From the NCBI GenBank assembly GCA_902561075.1, contig CACEOC010000001.1, positions 62,001-126,000 of the forward strand: a stretch of 64,000 nucleotides of DNA, in the 5' to 3' direction. Of this stretch, positions 45,371 through 53,860 are shown one piece after another. The notes beneath the pieces were generated by a model, which saw only the letters and a list, made by a program, of their open reading frames with translations, was not told the DNA's origin and made no database searches. Source of the DNA: an uncultured Pelagibacteraceae bacterium. GTDB taxonomy: Bacteria; Pseudomonadota; Alphaproteobacteria; Pelagibacterales; Pelagibacteraceae. Position 1 is the stretch's first letter; every line of letters starts with the position of its first letter. Made by a program: the position numbers and the translations under genes.

Positions 45371-46293
45371 AATTTGAATTCTTCCAAATGGTCTATCGAA
45401 TTTATATTTAAAGTTTCAAAATTAGTATCAATTCTTTTTATCAAATTTGATAGTACTTTCCCAGGACCTATTTCAATAAATTTATTTACATTATTTTTGG
45501 CCATAAATTGTATGCTTTCTCTCCATCTTACTCTGTGTTCTATTTGTTTTATCATTAACTCTGAATAGTCTAAACTATTTTGAGCTGTGTTTGCAGTTAC
45601 ATTTGTTACTATTGGAATCTTAGGATCATTAAAATTTAATTTTTTAATTTCTTTTTCCATTAATTTTGTCGCTTTGTTCATTAATTTGCAATGAAAAGGT
45701 GAGCTTACTGGAATTCTTAAATTTTTAATTTTTAAACTTTTTAAATAGTGAGATAATTTGTCTATACTTTCTAAAAAACCACTTACAACAATTTGGCTAT
45801 TAGAGTTATCATTTGCAATATAACATTCAAAGTCTTTTTTATTATCTTCTAAAATATTGTATATGGTTTCATAAGTTGAATTGAGAATTGCTAACATTCC
45901 TCCTGATCCACTTGGAACAGCTGACTGCATTGCGTTTCCTCTTTTTTTTAAAATTTTTAATGTATCAGAAAAATCTAATGAACCAGAGCAAGTTAAAGCT
46001 GTATATTCTCCTAAAGAATGTCCTGCGAAATATTTTGCATTTGTGAAAATTTCCTCGTTTTTTTCTTTTAGTAAATTAAAAATACAATAACTAACTAGAA
46101 ATATTGCAGGTTGAGTATTTTCTGTCTTATCTAAATCTTCTTTAGGCCCCTCAAGTATTAGTTTACTTATTTTAAAATTTAATATTTCATCAGCTTCTTT
46201 AAAAGTTTTCTTAAAAAGCTCATATTTTGTATAAAAATCGTGTGACATTCCCACAGTTTGGGATCCCTGCCCTGGAAATACTACTGAAAACAT
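45367..46293 (-). CDS. fabD: Malonyl-CoA:ACP transacylase
   Basis: A 308-residue FabD, which loads malonyl groups onto ACP. It shows FPGQGSQTVGM, the catalytic serine in AGHSLGEYTALTCSG, the arginine/histidine region SSPFHCKLM and IEIGPGKVLSNLIKRI. It is the first gene of fabD-fabG-acpP-gmk. A TTGACA -35 box lies upstream in the short gap to the divergent rpsF. Confidence 0.96.
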   Translation of the reverse strand: MFSVVFPGQGSQTVGMSHDFYTKYELFKKTFKEADEILNFKISKLILEGPKEDLDKTENTQPAIFLVSYCIFNLLKEKNEEIFTNAKYFAGHSLGEYTALTCSGSLDFSDTLKILKKRGNAMQSAVPSGSGGMLAILNSTYETIYNILEDNKKDFECYIANDNSNSQIVVSGFLESIDKLSHYLKSLKIKNLRIPVSSPFHCKLMNKATKLMEKEIKKLNFNDPKIPIVTNVTANTAQNSLDYSELMIKQIEHRVRWRESIQFMAKNNVNKFIEIGPGKVLSNLIKRIDTNFETLNINSIDHLEEFKL

Positions 46294-46307
46294 CTATAAA
46301 CCATAAA

Positions 46308-46336
46308 ATAATTAAGTGTTGTAATATAATTGTCAA
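46308..46336 (-). promoter_or_regulatory. Promoter of fabD
   Basis: On the minus strand an exact -35 TTGACA (46336-46331) and a -10-like AATTAT (46313-46308, 4 of 6 matches) are 17 bases apart. The transcript would start about 8 bases before the fabD ATG. Confidence 0.5.
46325..46330 (+). promoter_or_regulatory. Possible -10 box of the rpsF-rpsR-rplI operon
   Basis: TATAAT on the plus strand lies about 40 bases before the rpsF ATG and overlaps the spacer of the opposing fabD promoter. No good -35 box is seen. If both are used, the two promoters are interleaved. Confidence 0.3.
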
Positions 46337-46369
46337 AATAGTATATCCTGATTTTTTTAAATATTAAAT

Positions 46370-46711
46370 ATGAGTTTTTACGAACATACAATTATAGCTA
46401 GACAAGATACTTCTTCTAATCAAATTAAATCTTTAATTGATAAATATATAAAGTTAGTTGAGAAATTTGATGGTAAACTTGTTAAAACAGAAGAATGGGG
46501 TTTAATGAATCTAACATATTTAATAAAGAAAAATAAAAAAGGAAACTTTATTCATTTTAAAATTGAGGGAAATGGTAAAATGATAAGTGAGTTAGAAAAA
46601 AGTGAAAAGCTTGATAAAAATTTGCTAAGATATATGACTGTTAAAGTAAAAAAATTCGATCTAGAAACAAATTATTTTAATTCGGAAGAGAGAAGGTCAA
46701 ATGGCATTTAA
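46370..46711 (+). CDS. rpsF: 30S ribosomal protein S6
   Basis: A 113-residue S6, which pairs with S18 on the platform of the small subunit. It shows [32 protein letters not shown] and LLRYMTVKV. No tail of glutamates is present. It starts the conserved rpsF-rpsR-rplI operon and overlaps rpsR by 11 bases. Confidence 0.95.
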   Translation: MSFYEHTIIARQDTSSNQIKSLIDKYIKLVEKFDGKLVKTEEWGLMNLTYLIKKNKKGNFIHFKIEGNGKMISELEKSEKLDKNLLRYMTVKVKKFDLETNYFNSEERRSNGI

Positions 46712-46970
46712 GAAAAATAAAAAAAAAACTGGACAAAGTAACTTTTCTAAACTTAGTATTTTTCAACCTAATAAATTTAAATTCAAAAAGAAATGCCCAT
46801 TATCAATAAAAGGTGCCCCAAAAGTAGACTATAAAAATATTAAACTCTTAAAAAAATATGTATCAGAAAATGGTAAAATTTTACCATCAAGAATTACATC
46901 AGTGTCTCAAAAAAAACAGAGAGAGTTATCCCTATCTGTTAAAAGAGCAAGAAATTTAGCATTAATATAA
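46701..46970 (+). CDS. rpsR: 30S ribosomal protein S18
   Basis: An 89-residue S18. The core [24 protein letters not shown], read in parts, and RARNLALI at the C-terminus are diagnostic. The N-terminal part is Lys-rich. It overlaps rpsF by 11 bases and rplI by one. Confidence 0.95.
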   Translation: MAFKKNKKKTGQSNFSKLSIFQPNKFKFKKKCPLSIKGAPKVDYKNIKLLKKYVSENGKILPSRITSVSQKKQRELSLSVKRARNLALI

Positions 46971-47428
46971 TGAGAGTAATACTTTTAGAAAATTTAAGAA
47001 AATTCGGATCAATTGGAGATGTTATAGATGTAAAGAGAGGTTTTGCAAGAAATTACTTAATTGCACAAAAAAAAGCACTTTTTGCATCAAAAAAAAATAT
47101 TGAAAATGTAGAGAAAATTAAAAAAGATTTAAATAAGAAAGATCTTGAAAAGAAAAAAAACGCTAAAGATATTGCCGATAAACTTGATAAAAAAACTTTC
47201 GAAATTACAAAGCTGTGTACAGAAAATAAGGAATTATATGGTTCAGTAAAACCAACTGAAATTTCCAAATTAATCAAAGAAACTGAAAATTTGGATATAA
47301 ACTCCTCATTAATTCAACCTGTAAAGGAAATTAAATCAATAGGAAAGTTTAAAATAATAATCAATTTACACTCTGAAGTACAAACACAAATATATATAAA
47401 CGTAACTTCTGACGAAAAAAATAATTAA
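46970..47428 (+). CDS. rplI: 50S ribosomal protein L9
   Basis: A 152-residue L9 with the N-terminal rRNA-binding domain (ILLENLRKFGSIGDVIDVK, then GFARNYLI), a long Lys-rich connecting helix (about 45-80) and a C-terminal domain with KELYGSVKPTEI. It overlaps rpsR by one base. A 67-base gap separates it from dnaB. Confidence 0.95.
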   Translation: MRVILLENLRKFGSIGDVIDVKRGFARNYLIAQKKALFASKKNIENVEKIKKDLNKKDLEKKKNAKDIADKLDKKTFEITKLCTENKELYGSVKPTEISKLIKETENLDINSSLIQPVKEIKSIGKFKIIINLHSEVQTQIYINVTSDEKNN

Positions 47429-47460
47429 TTATACAGTCTTTTCCCCAAGTATTTTCAATC

Positions 47461-47470
47461 ATTGATCAAT
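47461..47470. repeat. Palindrome ATTGATCAAT upstream of dnaB
   Basis: A 10-bp perfect palindrome lies 26 bases before the dnaB GTG, framed by TTCA and TGAA. It could be an operator, but such a palindrome can arise by chance in AT-rich DNA. Confidence 0.25.
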
Positions 47471-47495
47471 CATGAAATTAGTTGTTTAATAATTT

Positions 47496-48911
47496 GTGGT
47501 TAAAATTGATATAGTTCCTGATCAGATAAATGAACTACCTAATAATATAGAGGCCGAGCAGTCAGTAATCGGTTCAATCTTAATATCTAATGAAATATTT
47601 GATGATGTAAATAATTACATAGTTTCTAAAAATTTTTATGATCCAATGCACCAAAAAATATTTAGTGCTATAGAAAAACTTATTTTTTCGGGAATGTTGG
47701 CAAATCCGATAACTTTAAAAAATTATTTTGAAAATGAAAAAGACAAATTAAATATACCAGAATATCTAGTAAAGATAACAAGATTTTCAACATCAAACCG
47801 TCAAGCAATTGAATATTCGAAATTAATATATGATTTGTATGTAAAAAGGGAATTAATTAAAATTTCAGAGAATACAATTGATTTAGCTAAAAGAAATGAA
47901 ATTGATCAAAATGGCCAAAAAATTATTGAGCAATCTGAAAAATCACTTTTTGATTTAGCTGAAAAAGGAGCCTTTGCGACATCTTTAATTAAGTTTGATG
48001 ATGCTCTTAAAATGACGATAGATATGGCTTCTGTTGCCTACAAAAACGAGGAAGGAATAGTAGGAGTGCCAACCGGATTAAGAGACTTGGATGATCGTTT
48101 AGGTGGATTACATAAATCTGATTTAGTTATTATAGCAGGACGTCCCTCAATGGGTAAAACTGCATTAGCTACGAACATTGCTTTTAATGCAGCAAAAAAA
48201 ATTCAAGAAACCGGAAAAAAATCGTCTGTAGCTTTTTTTTCTTTAGAAATGTCTTCTGAACAATTATCAACAAGAATTTTAGCAGAACAATCAAGAATCA
48301 AATCTAATGACATCAGAAGAGGTAAAATTTCCGAAGAACAATTTGATACTTTTTTGGAAACTTCAAAAAATATAGCCGATCTTCCTATGTTTATTGATGA
48401 AACTCCAGCTATAAGTATAGCGGCATTGAGTAATCGTGCTAGAAGAATTAAAAGGATTCATGGTCTTGACTTGGTAGTTGTTGACTATATTCAATTAATG
48501 ACGGCTGTTAACTCTAGGAGAGATGGAAGAGTGCAAGAAATATCTGAAATTACCCAAGGCCTTAAAGCTTTAGCAAAAGAACTTTCAGTACCAGTATTAG
48601 CTTTATCCCAATTATCAAGGGCCGTTGAGCAGAGAGACAACAATAAGCCTCAACTCGCTGATTTAAGAGAATCAGGATCAATTGAGCAAGATGCAGATGT
48701 TGTAATGTTTGTATATAGAGAAGCATACTATTTAGAGAGAAAAGAGCCTAGACCCGCAACAGTAGAGTATGCAGAATGGCAAGCAAAAATGGGTGAGGTA
48801 TCAAATATGGCAGAAATTATAGTTGGAAAACAAAGACATGGCCCTACAGGCAACGTATTCCTTGAATTTGAAGCAATGTTCACTAAATTTAAAGATATTC
48901 AAAATAATTAA
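47496..48911 (+). CDS. dnaB: Replicative DNA helicase
   Basis: A 471-residue DnaB hexameric helicase. The N-terminal domain begins LPNNIEAEQSVIGSILI; the RecA-like domain has Walker A GRPSMGKTALATNIAF, SLEMSSEQLSTRIL, Walker B VVVDYIQLM and LSQLSRAVEQRDNNKPQLADLRESG in two parts. The start is GTG; the family N-terminus supports it. It follows rplI, a common bacterial order. No intein is present. Confidence 0.97.
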   Translation: MVKIDIVPDQINELPNNIEAEQSVIGSILISNEIFDDVNNYIVSKNFYDPMHQKIFSAIEKLIFSGMLANPITLKNYFENEKDKLNIPEYLVKITRFSTSNRQAIEYSKLIYDLYVKRELIKISENTIDLAKRNEIDQNGQKIIEQSEKSLFDLAEKGAFATSLIKFDDALKMTIDMASVAYKNEEGIVGVPTGLRDLDDRLGGLHKSDLVIIAGRPSMGKTALATNIAFNAAKKIQETGKKSSVAFFSLEMSSEQLSTRILAEQSRIKSNDIRRGKISEEQFDTFLETSKNIADLPMFIDETPAISIAALSNRARRIKRIHGLDLVVVDYIQLMTAVNSRRDGRVQEISEITQGLKALAKELSVPVLALSQLSRAVEQRDNNKPQLADLRESGSIEQDADVVMFVYREAYYLERKEPRPATVEYAEWQAKMGEVSNMAEIIVGKQRHGPTGNVFLEFEAMFTKFKDIQNN

Positions 48912-48934
48912 ATTTAAATATATAAGCTAACTAG

Positions 48935-51322
48935 ATGTTAGCTAACCTCTATCAAAAAAGTATAACAAATAATCCAAAGTCTATTTTAGGTATTTTGGTT
49001 GTAATTTTTATATTTTCACTTTATTTCTCTAAAGATTTCAAATTGGATGCATCATCGGAAACATTATTACTTGATGGTGATCCTGATCTCAAATATTTAA
49101 ATGAAATAAATAAAAGGTACAATTCAAAAGAGTTTCTTGTATTAACCTATTCTCCTGATGAGGATATGATATCTGATAAATCTATAAATAATTTATTAAG
49201 TTTAAAATATAAGCTTCAAAGTTTGGAATGGGTCCACAGTGTAATAACTATATTAGATGTTCCATTATTAAATAGCACAGATGAAACTTTAAGTGATAAA
49301 CTTAAAAATTTTAGTACACTTAAAAGCGATGGTATTGATCGTGAAAATGGTTTTTTAGAAATATTGAACAGTCCAGTATTTAGAAATTTTATAATAAGCG
49401 AAGACGGAAAAACCTCAGGAATAGTAGTTTATATAAAAGATGATAAAAAAATTAATGAAATTTTAGATGAAGAAATTTTAAAAGATTACAAAGAGTTAAA
49501 GAAAATAAAAAATCATGAAAATATAAATGAAATAAGAAATGTAATTAACGATTATAGAAAAGATGCTAAAATATATCTTGGTGGTATACCTATGATTGCT
49601 GATGATATGATGTCATTTATTAAAAACGATATTTTTGTATTTGGAATAGGAGTATTCTTATTTATCATAATAACTTTATGGTATGTATTTAGAAAATTAA
49701 TTTGGGTTATAATTCCATTAACAAGTTGTCTATTTTCAGTAACAGTCATGTTAGGTTTGTTAGGAATTCTTGGATGGAAAGTGACTGTTATTTCATCAAA
49801 CTTTATAGCTTTAATGTTAATTCTTACTATGGCTATGAATATTCACCTAAGCACAAGGTTTCTTCAACTAAAAAAAAATTACCCAAATACTCCAAAAAAT
49901 AAAATAACTGAAATAGCTACAAGTAAAATGTTTCTGCCCATATTATATACTGGTTTAACGACTATCTGTGCTTTTCTATCGCTTATATTTAGTGGAATAA
50001 GACCTGTAATAGATTTTGGTTGGATGATGACAATTGGGCTTGTTACTTCAGTGATAACAACTTTTACTCTTCTTCCAAGTTTGATAAATATTTTAACTGA
50101 AAAAAATATTTTTAGTATTAAAAGTAATAATGATGAGTCTAAAATTTCAAATTTTTTTTCTTCATTTTCTCAAAGTAATAAAAACTTAATTTATTTATTT
50201 ACCATAGTCGTAATGGTAATTAGCGCATTTGGTATTACAAAACTTAAAGTAGAAAATAGTTTTATTAATTATTTTGACAAAGATACAGAAATTCATCAAG
50301 GAATGAAATTAATCGATAATGAATTAGGAGGAACAACACCTCTTGAGGTGATTCTAAAATTTCCAAAAGATAAAGAAACAGAGTTGTCAAATGAAGAGGA
50401 AGACGATTGGGGAGAAGAGGAAATTGATAATGAAAAATACTGGTTCACATCAAATAAAATAGAAAAAATAGAAAAAGTTCATAATTACTTAGAAAATTTA
50501 GAACATGTTGGAAAAGTTTTATCTTTTAGATCAGTTTTAAAAGTTGCAGAGGGATTAAATAACAATAAGCCTCTAGGTAGTTTGGAAATGGGCGTTTTGT
50601 ATACCAAATTACCAGAAAATATTAAAAATGAAATCGTAACTCCATATATATCTATTGAAAATTCAGAAGCCCGTATAAGTCTAAGGTTAAAAGACTCGAA
50701 CAAAGATCTCAGAAGAAATGAATTAATTAACAAAATAAATTATGATTTAAAAAATAAATTAAATTTAAAAGAAGACGAATTTAAACTCGCAGGGGTCTTA
50801 ATAATATTTAACAATTTGTTACAAAGTCTATTTAAATCTCAAATTCTTACATTAGGTTTTGTTATGATTGCAATTTTTTTGATGTTCATTGTTTTATTTA
50901 AAAATATGAAACTTTCAATTATTGGTGTAGTCCCTAATTTTATAGCTGCCTTTTTTATATTGGGAGTAATAGGAATATTTAATATACCTCTCGACATGAT
51001 GACTATTACTATAGCAGCAATAACGATTGGAATAGCTGTTGATAATAGTATTCATTATATTTATAGGTTTAGAGAGGAATTTGCTAAATTAAAAAATTAT
51101 AACAAAACGATAAAAATTTGTCACTCAACAGTGGGTGTAGCTATTATTAATACCTCAATTACAATTGTGTTTGGTTTCTCAATTTTAGTTTTTTCAAATT
51201 TTATTCCAACCATATACTTTGGTGTATTTACAGGTGTTGCTATGATGTTTGCTATGTTGCTTGTGCTAACTTTGTTACCTTGTCTATTAACAACATTTAA
51301 ACCATTTGGTATTGAAAAGTAA
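48935..51322 (+). CDS. MMPL/RND-superfamily membrane protein
   Basis: A 795-residue RND-type protein of the MMPL group (COG1033), with an N-terminal membrane segment, a periplasmic loop (about 40-230), five or six segments (230-400), and the same unit repeated (420 onward; second block from about 625). Transport-type motifs are DDMMSFIKND and AITIGIAVDNSIHYIYRFRE. The second periplasmic loop has an acidic patch, EEEDDWGEEEID. Relatives export lipids or hydrophobic compounds using the proton gradient; the substrate here is unknown. It is 1 base from cvpA, suggesting one transcript. Confidence 0.85.
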   Translation: MLANLYQKSITNNPKSILGILVVIFIFSLYFSKDFKLDASSETLLLDGDPDLKYLNEINKRYNSKEFLVLTYSPDEDMISDKSINNLLSLKYKLQSLEWVHSVITILDVPLLNSTDETLSDKLKNFSTLKSDGIDRENGFLEILNSPVFRNFIISEDGKTSGIVVYIKDDKKINEILDEEILKDYKELKKIKNHENINEIRNVINDYRKDAKIYLGGIPMIADDMMSFIKNDIFVFGIGVFLFIIITLWYVFRKLIWVIIPLTSCLFSVTVMLGLLGILGWKVTVISSNFIALMLILTMAMNIHLSTRFLQLKKNYPNTPKNKITEIATSKMFLPILYTGLTTICAFLSLIFSGIRPVIDFGWMMTIGLVTSVITTFTLLPSLINILTEKNIFSIKSNNDESKISNFFSSFSQSNKNLIYLFTIVVMVISAFGITKLKVENSFINYFDKDTEIHQGMKLIDNELGGTTPLEVILKFPKDKETELSNEEEDDWGEEEIDNEKYWFTSNKIEKIEKVHNYLENLEHVGKVLSFRSVLKVAEGLNNNKPLGSLEMGVLYTKLPENIKNEIVTPYISIENSEARISLRLKDSNKDLRRNELINKINYDLKNKLNLKEDEFKLAGVLIIFNNLLQSLFKSQILTLGFVMIAIFLMFIVLFKNMKLSIIGVVPNFIAAFFILGVIGIFNIPLDMMTITIAAITIGIAVDNSIHYIYRFREEFAKLKNYNKTIKICHSTVGVAIINTSITIVFGFSILVFSNFIPTIYFGVFTGVAMMFAMLLVLTLLPCLLTTFKPFGIEK

Positions 51323-51865
51323 ATGGAAATTATAAAAACTCTGGAAGAGTATTTTACATTTTTTGATTTTATTTATTTGACGATACTTATCCTGTCTTTA
51401 ATAAAATGTTTTAGACAAGGTTTTACTTTAAGTATTTTAGTTGCGAGTAAATGGATATTTGCTTATCTGTTAACTCTTTTTTTATTTCCAAAAATTAAAC
51501 CTCACGTTACAGACATTATAGATAACGAGTACATTCTAAACATCATATTATCAGTAAGTATTTTTGTTATTGTAATTTTTATTATATTATTGATTAATCG
51601 TAGCATAAGCAAAGTTATAAAATACTCAGGAATAGGTAGTCTTGATAAATTTTTTGGTTTTTTGTTTGGATTCGTTAGAAGTTATGTAATCGCAGTCTGT
51701 ATATTTACAACCGTTAATATAGTCTATAATTATAATAGATGGCCTATAAATTTAGATAAATCATTTAGCTTTGAATGGGTTGAAAAAGGTAGTAGTTTTC
51801 TTATAAGAGAATTTCCAAGTAAAAAAGAACATGAAGAAACTAAAGAGAAAATTAAAAATATATAA
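51323..51865 (+). CDS. cvpA: CvpA family membrane protein
   Basis: A 180-residue CvpA homolog with four membrane segments (about 15-35, 35-55, 68-90, 108-130). FFDFIYLTILILSLIKCFRQGF and SLDKFFGFLFGFVRSYVIA are family-like. CvpA is linked to colicin V production in E. coli and usually precedes purF, as here; it overlaps purF by 35 bases. Its true role is envelope-related and not settled. Confidence 0.87.
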   Translation: MEIIKTLEEYFTFFDFIYLTILILSLIKCFRQGFTLSILVASKWIFAYLLTLFLFPKIKPHVTDIIDNEYILNIILSVSIFVIVIFIILLINRSISKVIKYSGIGSLDKFFGFLFGFVRSYVIAVCIFTTVNIVYNYNRWPINLDKSFSFEWVEKGSSFLIREFPSKKEHEETKEKIKNI

Positions 51866-53300
51866 CCCTAAATTAAAAGAGGAGTGTGGTGTTTTTGGAA
51901 TAAGCAACACAAAAGACGCTTCCACATTGACTGCACTTGGTTTGCATGCATTACAACATAGAGGGCAAGAGGGTTGTGGAATAGTTTCATTTGATGGTAA
52001 CAAATATCATTCTGAAAAAAGATTTGGTTTAGTAGGTGATAACTTTAATAACGAAACAGTTTTAAAACAATTGCCGGGCAATTATGCTATAGGGCACAAC
52101 AGATATAGTACCACAGGAGGAACAACGCTGAGAAATGTTCAACCATTTTACGCAGATACGAATGCGGGTGGTATAGCTGTGTCACATAATGGTAATTTAA
52201 CAAATGCTATAACTCTAAGAAAAAAAATGGTAGAAAATGGATCTATTTTTTATACTACTTCCGATACTGAGACTATAGTAAAGTTAATTGCAAAGTCTAA
52301 GAGATCAACAACAATCGATAAAATAATTGAGACTTTATTTCAAATTCAAGGTGGATATGCACTTGTTATGATTGCTCAAAATACTCTAATTGGAGTAAGA
52401 GATCCATATGGTATTAGACCTTTAGTAATTGGAAAATTAAAAAATTCATATGTATTTACCTCAGAAACGTGTGCTTTAGATATTATTGGTGCAAAGTTTG
52501 TTAGGGAAGTAGAAAATGGGGAAATTGTTTACATAGAAAATGATGAATTAAAAAGTCTTAAACCATTTCCCAAGAGAAAAAAACGTCCCTGTGTTTTTGA
52601 ATATATATACTTCTCAAGACCTGATAGTTTGATCGATGGTACAACTGCATATGAATACAGAAAGAAGCTAGGTTCAGAATTATCAAAAGAAGACGACATT
52701 AATGCAGATTTAATAGTACCTGTTCCAGACTCCGGAAATGCAGCTGCGCTTGGATATTCACAGAACAAAAATATTAAATTTGATTTAGGACTAATAAGAA
52801 ATCATTATGTTGGCAGAACCTTTATTGAGCCAGCTCAAAAAATTAGAAGTCTTGGTGTAAAACTAAAATTAAACGCAAATAAATCATCAATTAAAAATAA
52901 AGTAATTGTATTGGTTGATGATTCTCTTGTTAGAGGCACAACTTCTTATAAAATTGTAAACATGTTATACGAAGCAGGTGCTAAAGAAGTTCATTTAAGA
53001 ATAGCATCTCCTGAAATTAAATTTCCTGATTTTTATGGAATAGATATGCCATCAAAAAAAGAGTTGTTGGCAGCAAATATGTCAGTGGATGAAATTTGCA
53101 ATTATGTTAAAGCAAAGTCTTTAAAATTTTTATCTTTGAATGGTTTGTATAAAGCTATGGGTTTTGAAAAGAGAAATAATGATTACCCTCAATTGACTGA
53201 CCATTATTTTACAGGAGATTACCCTGTCAAAATAATCGACGAATTAGGAGAAGAGAAAATTACTCAATTGTCTCTGTTAAGCACAGGATCAAATAATTAA
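51831..53300 (+). CDS. purF: Amidophosphoribosyltransferase
   Basis: A 489-residue PurF, the committing step of purine synthesis. A propeptide of 18 residues precedes the N-terminal nucleophile C19 (KEECGVFGI), as in the self-processed B. subtilis enzyme. The glutaminase domain shows HNRYSTTGG and SHNGNLTN; the PRTase domain has VIVLVDDSLVRGTT. Of the four Fe-S cluster cysteines of the B. subtilis enzyme, only the first (RPCVFEYIYF) remains; the others read FPDFYG and DHYFTGDYP, so no [4Fe-4S] cluster is expected. It overlaps cvpA by 35 bases. Confidence 0.96.
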   Translation: MKKLKRKLKIYNPKLKEECGVFGISNTKDASTLTALGLHALQHRGQEGCGIVSFDGNKYHSEKRFGLVGDNFNNETVLKQLPGNYAIGHNRYSTTGGTTLRNVQPFYADTNAGGIAVSHNGNLTNAITLRKKMVENGSIFYTTSDTETIVKLIAKSKRSTTIDKIIETLFQIQGGYALVMIAQNTLIGVRDPYGIRPLVIGKLKNSYVFTSETCALDIIGAKFVREVENGEIVYIENDELKSLKPFPKRKKRPCVFEYIYFSRPDSLIDGTTAYEYRKKLGSELSKEDDINADLIVPVPDSGNAAALGYSQNKNIKFDLGLIRNHYVGRTFIEPAQKIRSLGVKLKLNANKSSIKNKVIVLVDDSLVRGTTSYKIVNMLYEAGAKEVHLRIASPEIKFPDFYGIDMPSKKELLAANMSVDEICNYVKAKSLKFLSLNGLYKAMGFEKRNNDYPQLTDHYFTGDYPVKIIDELGEEKITQLSLLSTGSNN

Positions 53301-53301
53301 A

Positions 53302-53859
53302 ATGAAGAAAGTAAGTTTTACAGAAATGAAAAAAGGGACTAAAGAAGACTATTTATTTCTTGATGAACATGAAAAAAAATACGCAGGCCAAACTGCAGAT
53401 AGAATTTTAAAGTTTATGTCTGGATTAACTGAAACTTTAGAAGGATATCAAGTAAGTCGACTAGAGCATTCTTTACAAAGTGCTACGAGAGCTTTTAAGG
53501 CTGGAGAAAGTGAGGAAATGGTAGTTGCAACTTTATTACATGACATTGGTGACGAATTAGCTCCGATGAATCATTCTGAATATGCTGCAACTATTCTAAA
53601 GCCATATGTCTCTGAAAAAACACATTGGATAATAGAAAAACACGGCGAATTTCAAGCTTACTATTATGCACATCATTTAGGAAAAGATAGAAATTTAAGA
53701 GAAAAATATAAAGATCATAAATATTATCAAGCAACTCTGGATTTTTGTGAAAAATATGATCAATCATCATTTGATCCAAATTATAAAAGTTTGCCCTTAG
53801 AGCATTTTGCACCTATGGTAAAAAATATTTTTTCAAGAAAACCTTACAGTCATTTTTAA
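53302..53859 (+). CDS. HD-domain metalloprotein (COG4341; PhnZ/TmpB-like)
   Basis: A 185-residue HD-domain protein. The ligand set H56 (LEHSLQ), H80-D81 (LLHDIGDE), H91 (MNHSEY), H114 (EKHGEF) and D153 (KYDQSS) matches the six-ligand pattern of diiron HD oxygenases such as PhnZ, TmpB and myo-inositol oxygenase, rather than the four-ligand HD hydrolases. In PhnZ the first gap (H to HD) is also 24 residues. A role in organophosphonate oxidation is possible, but no phosphonate genes are adjacent, and related COG4341 proteins are mostly uncharacterised. It is 1 base after purF and 1 base before the DUF255 gene. Confidence 0.8.
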   Translation: MKKVSFTEMKKGTKEDYLFLDEHEKKYAGQTADRILKFMSGLTETLEGYQVSRLEHSLQSATRAFKAGESEEMVVATLLHDIGDELAPMNHSEYAATILKPYVSEKTHWIIEKHGEFQAYYYAHHLGKDRNLREKYKDHKYYQATLDFCEKYDQSSFDPNYKSLPLEHFAPMVKNIFSRKPYSHF

Positions 53860-53860
53860 T

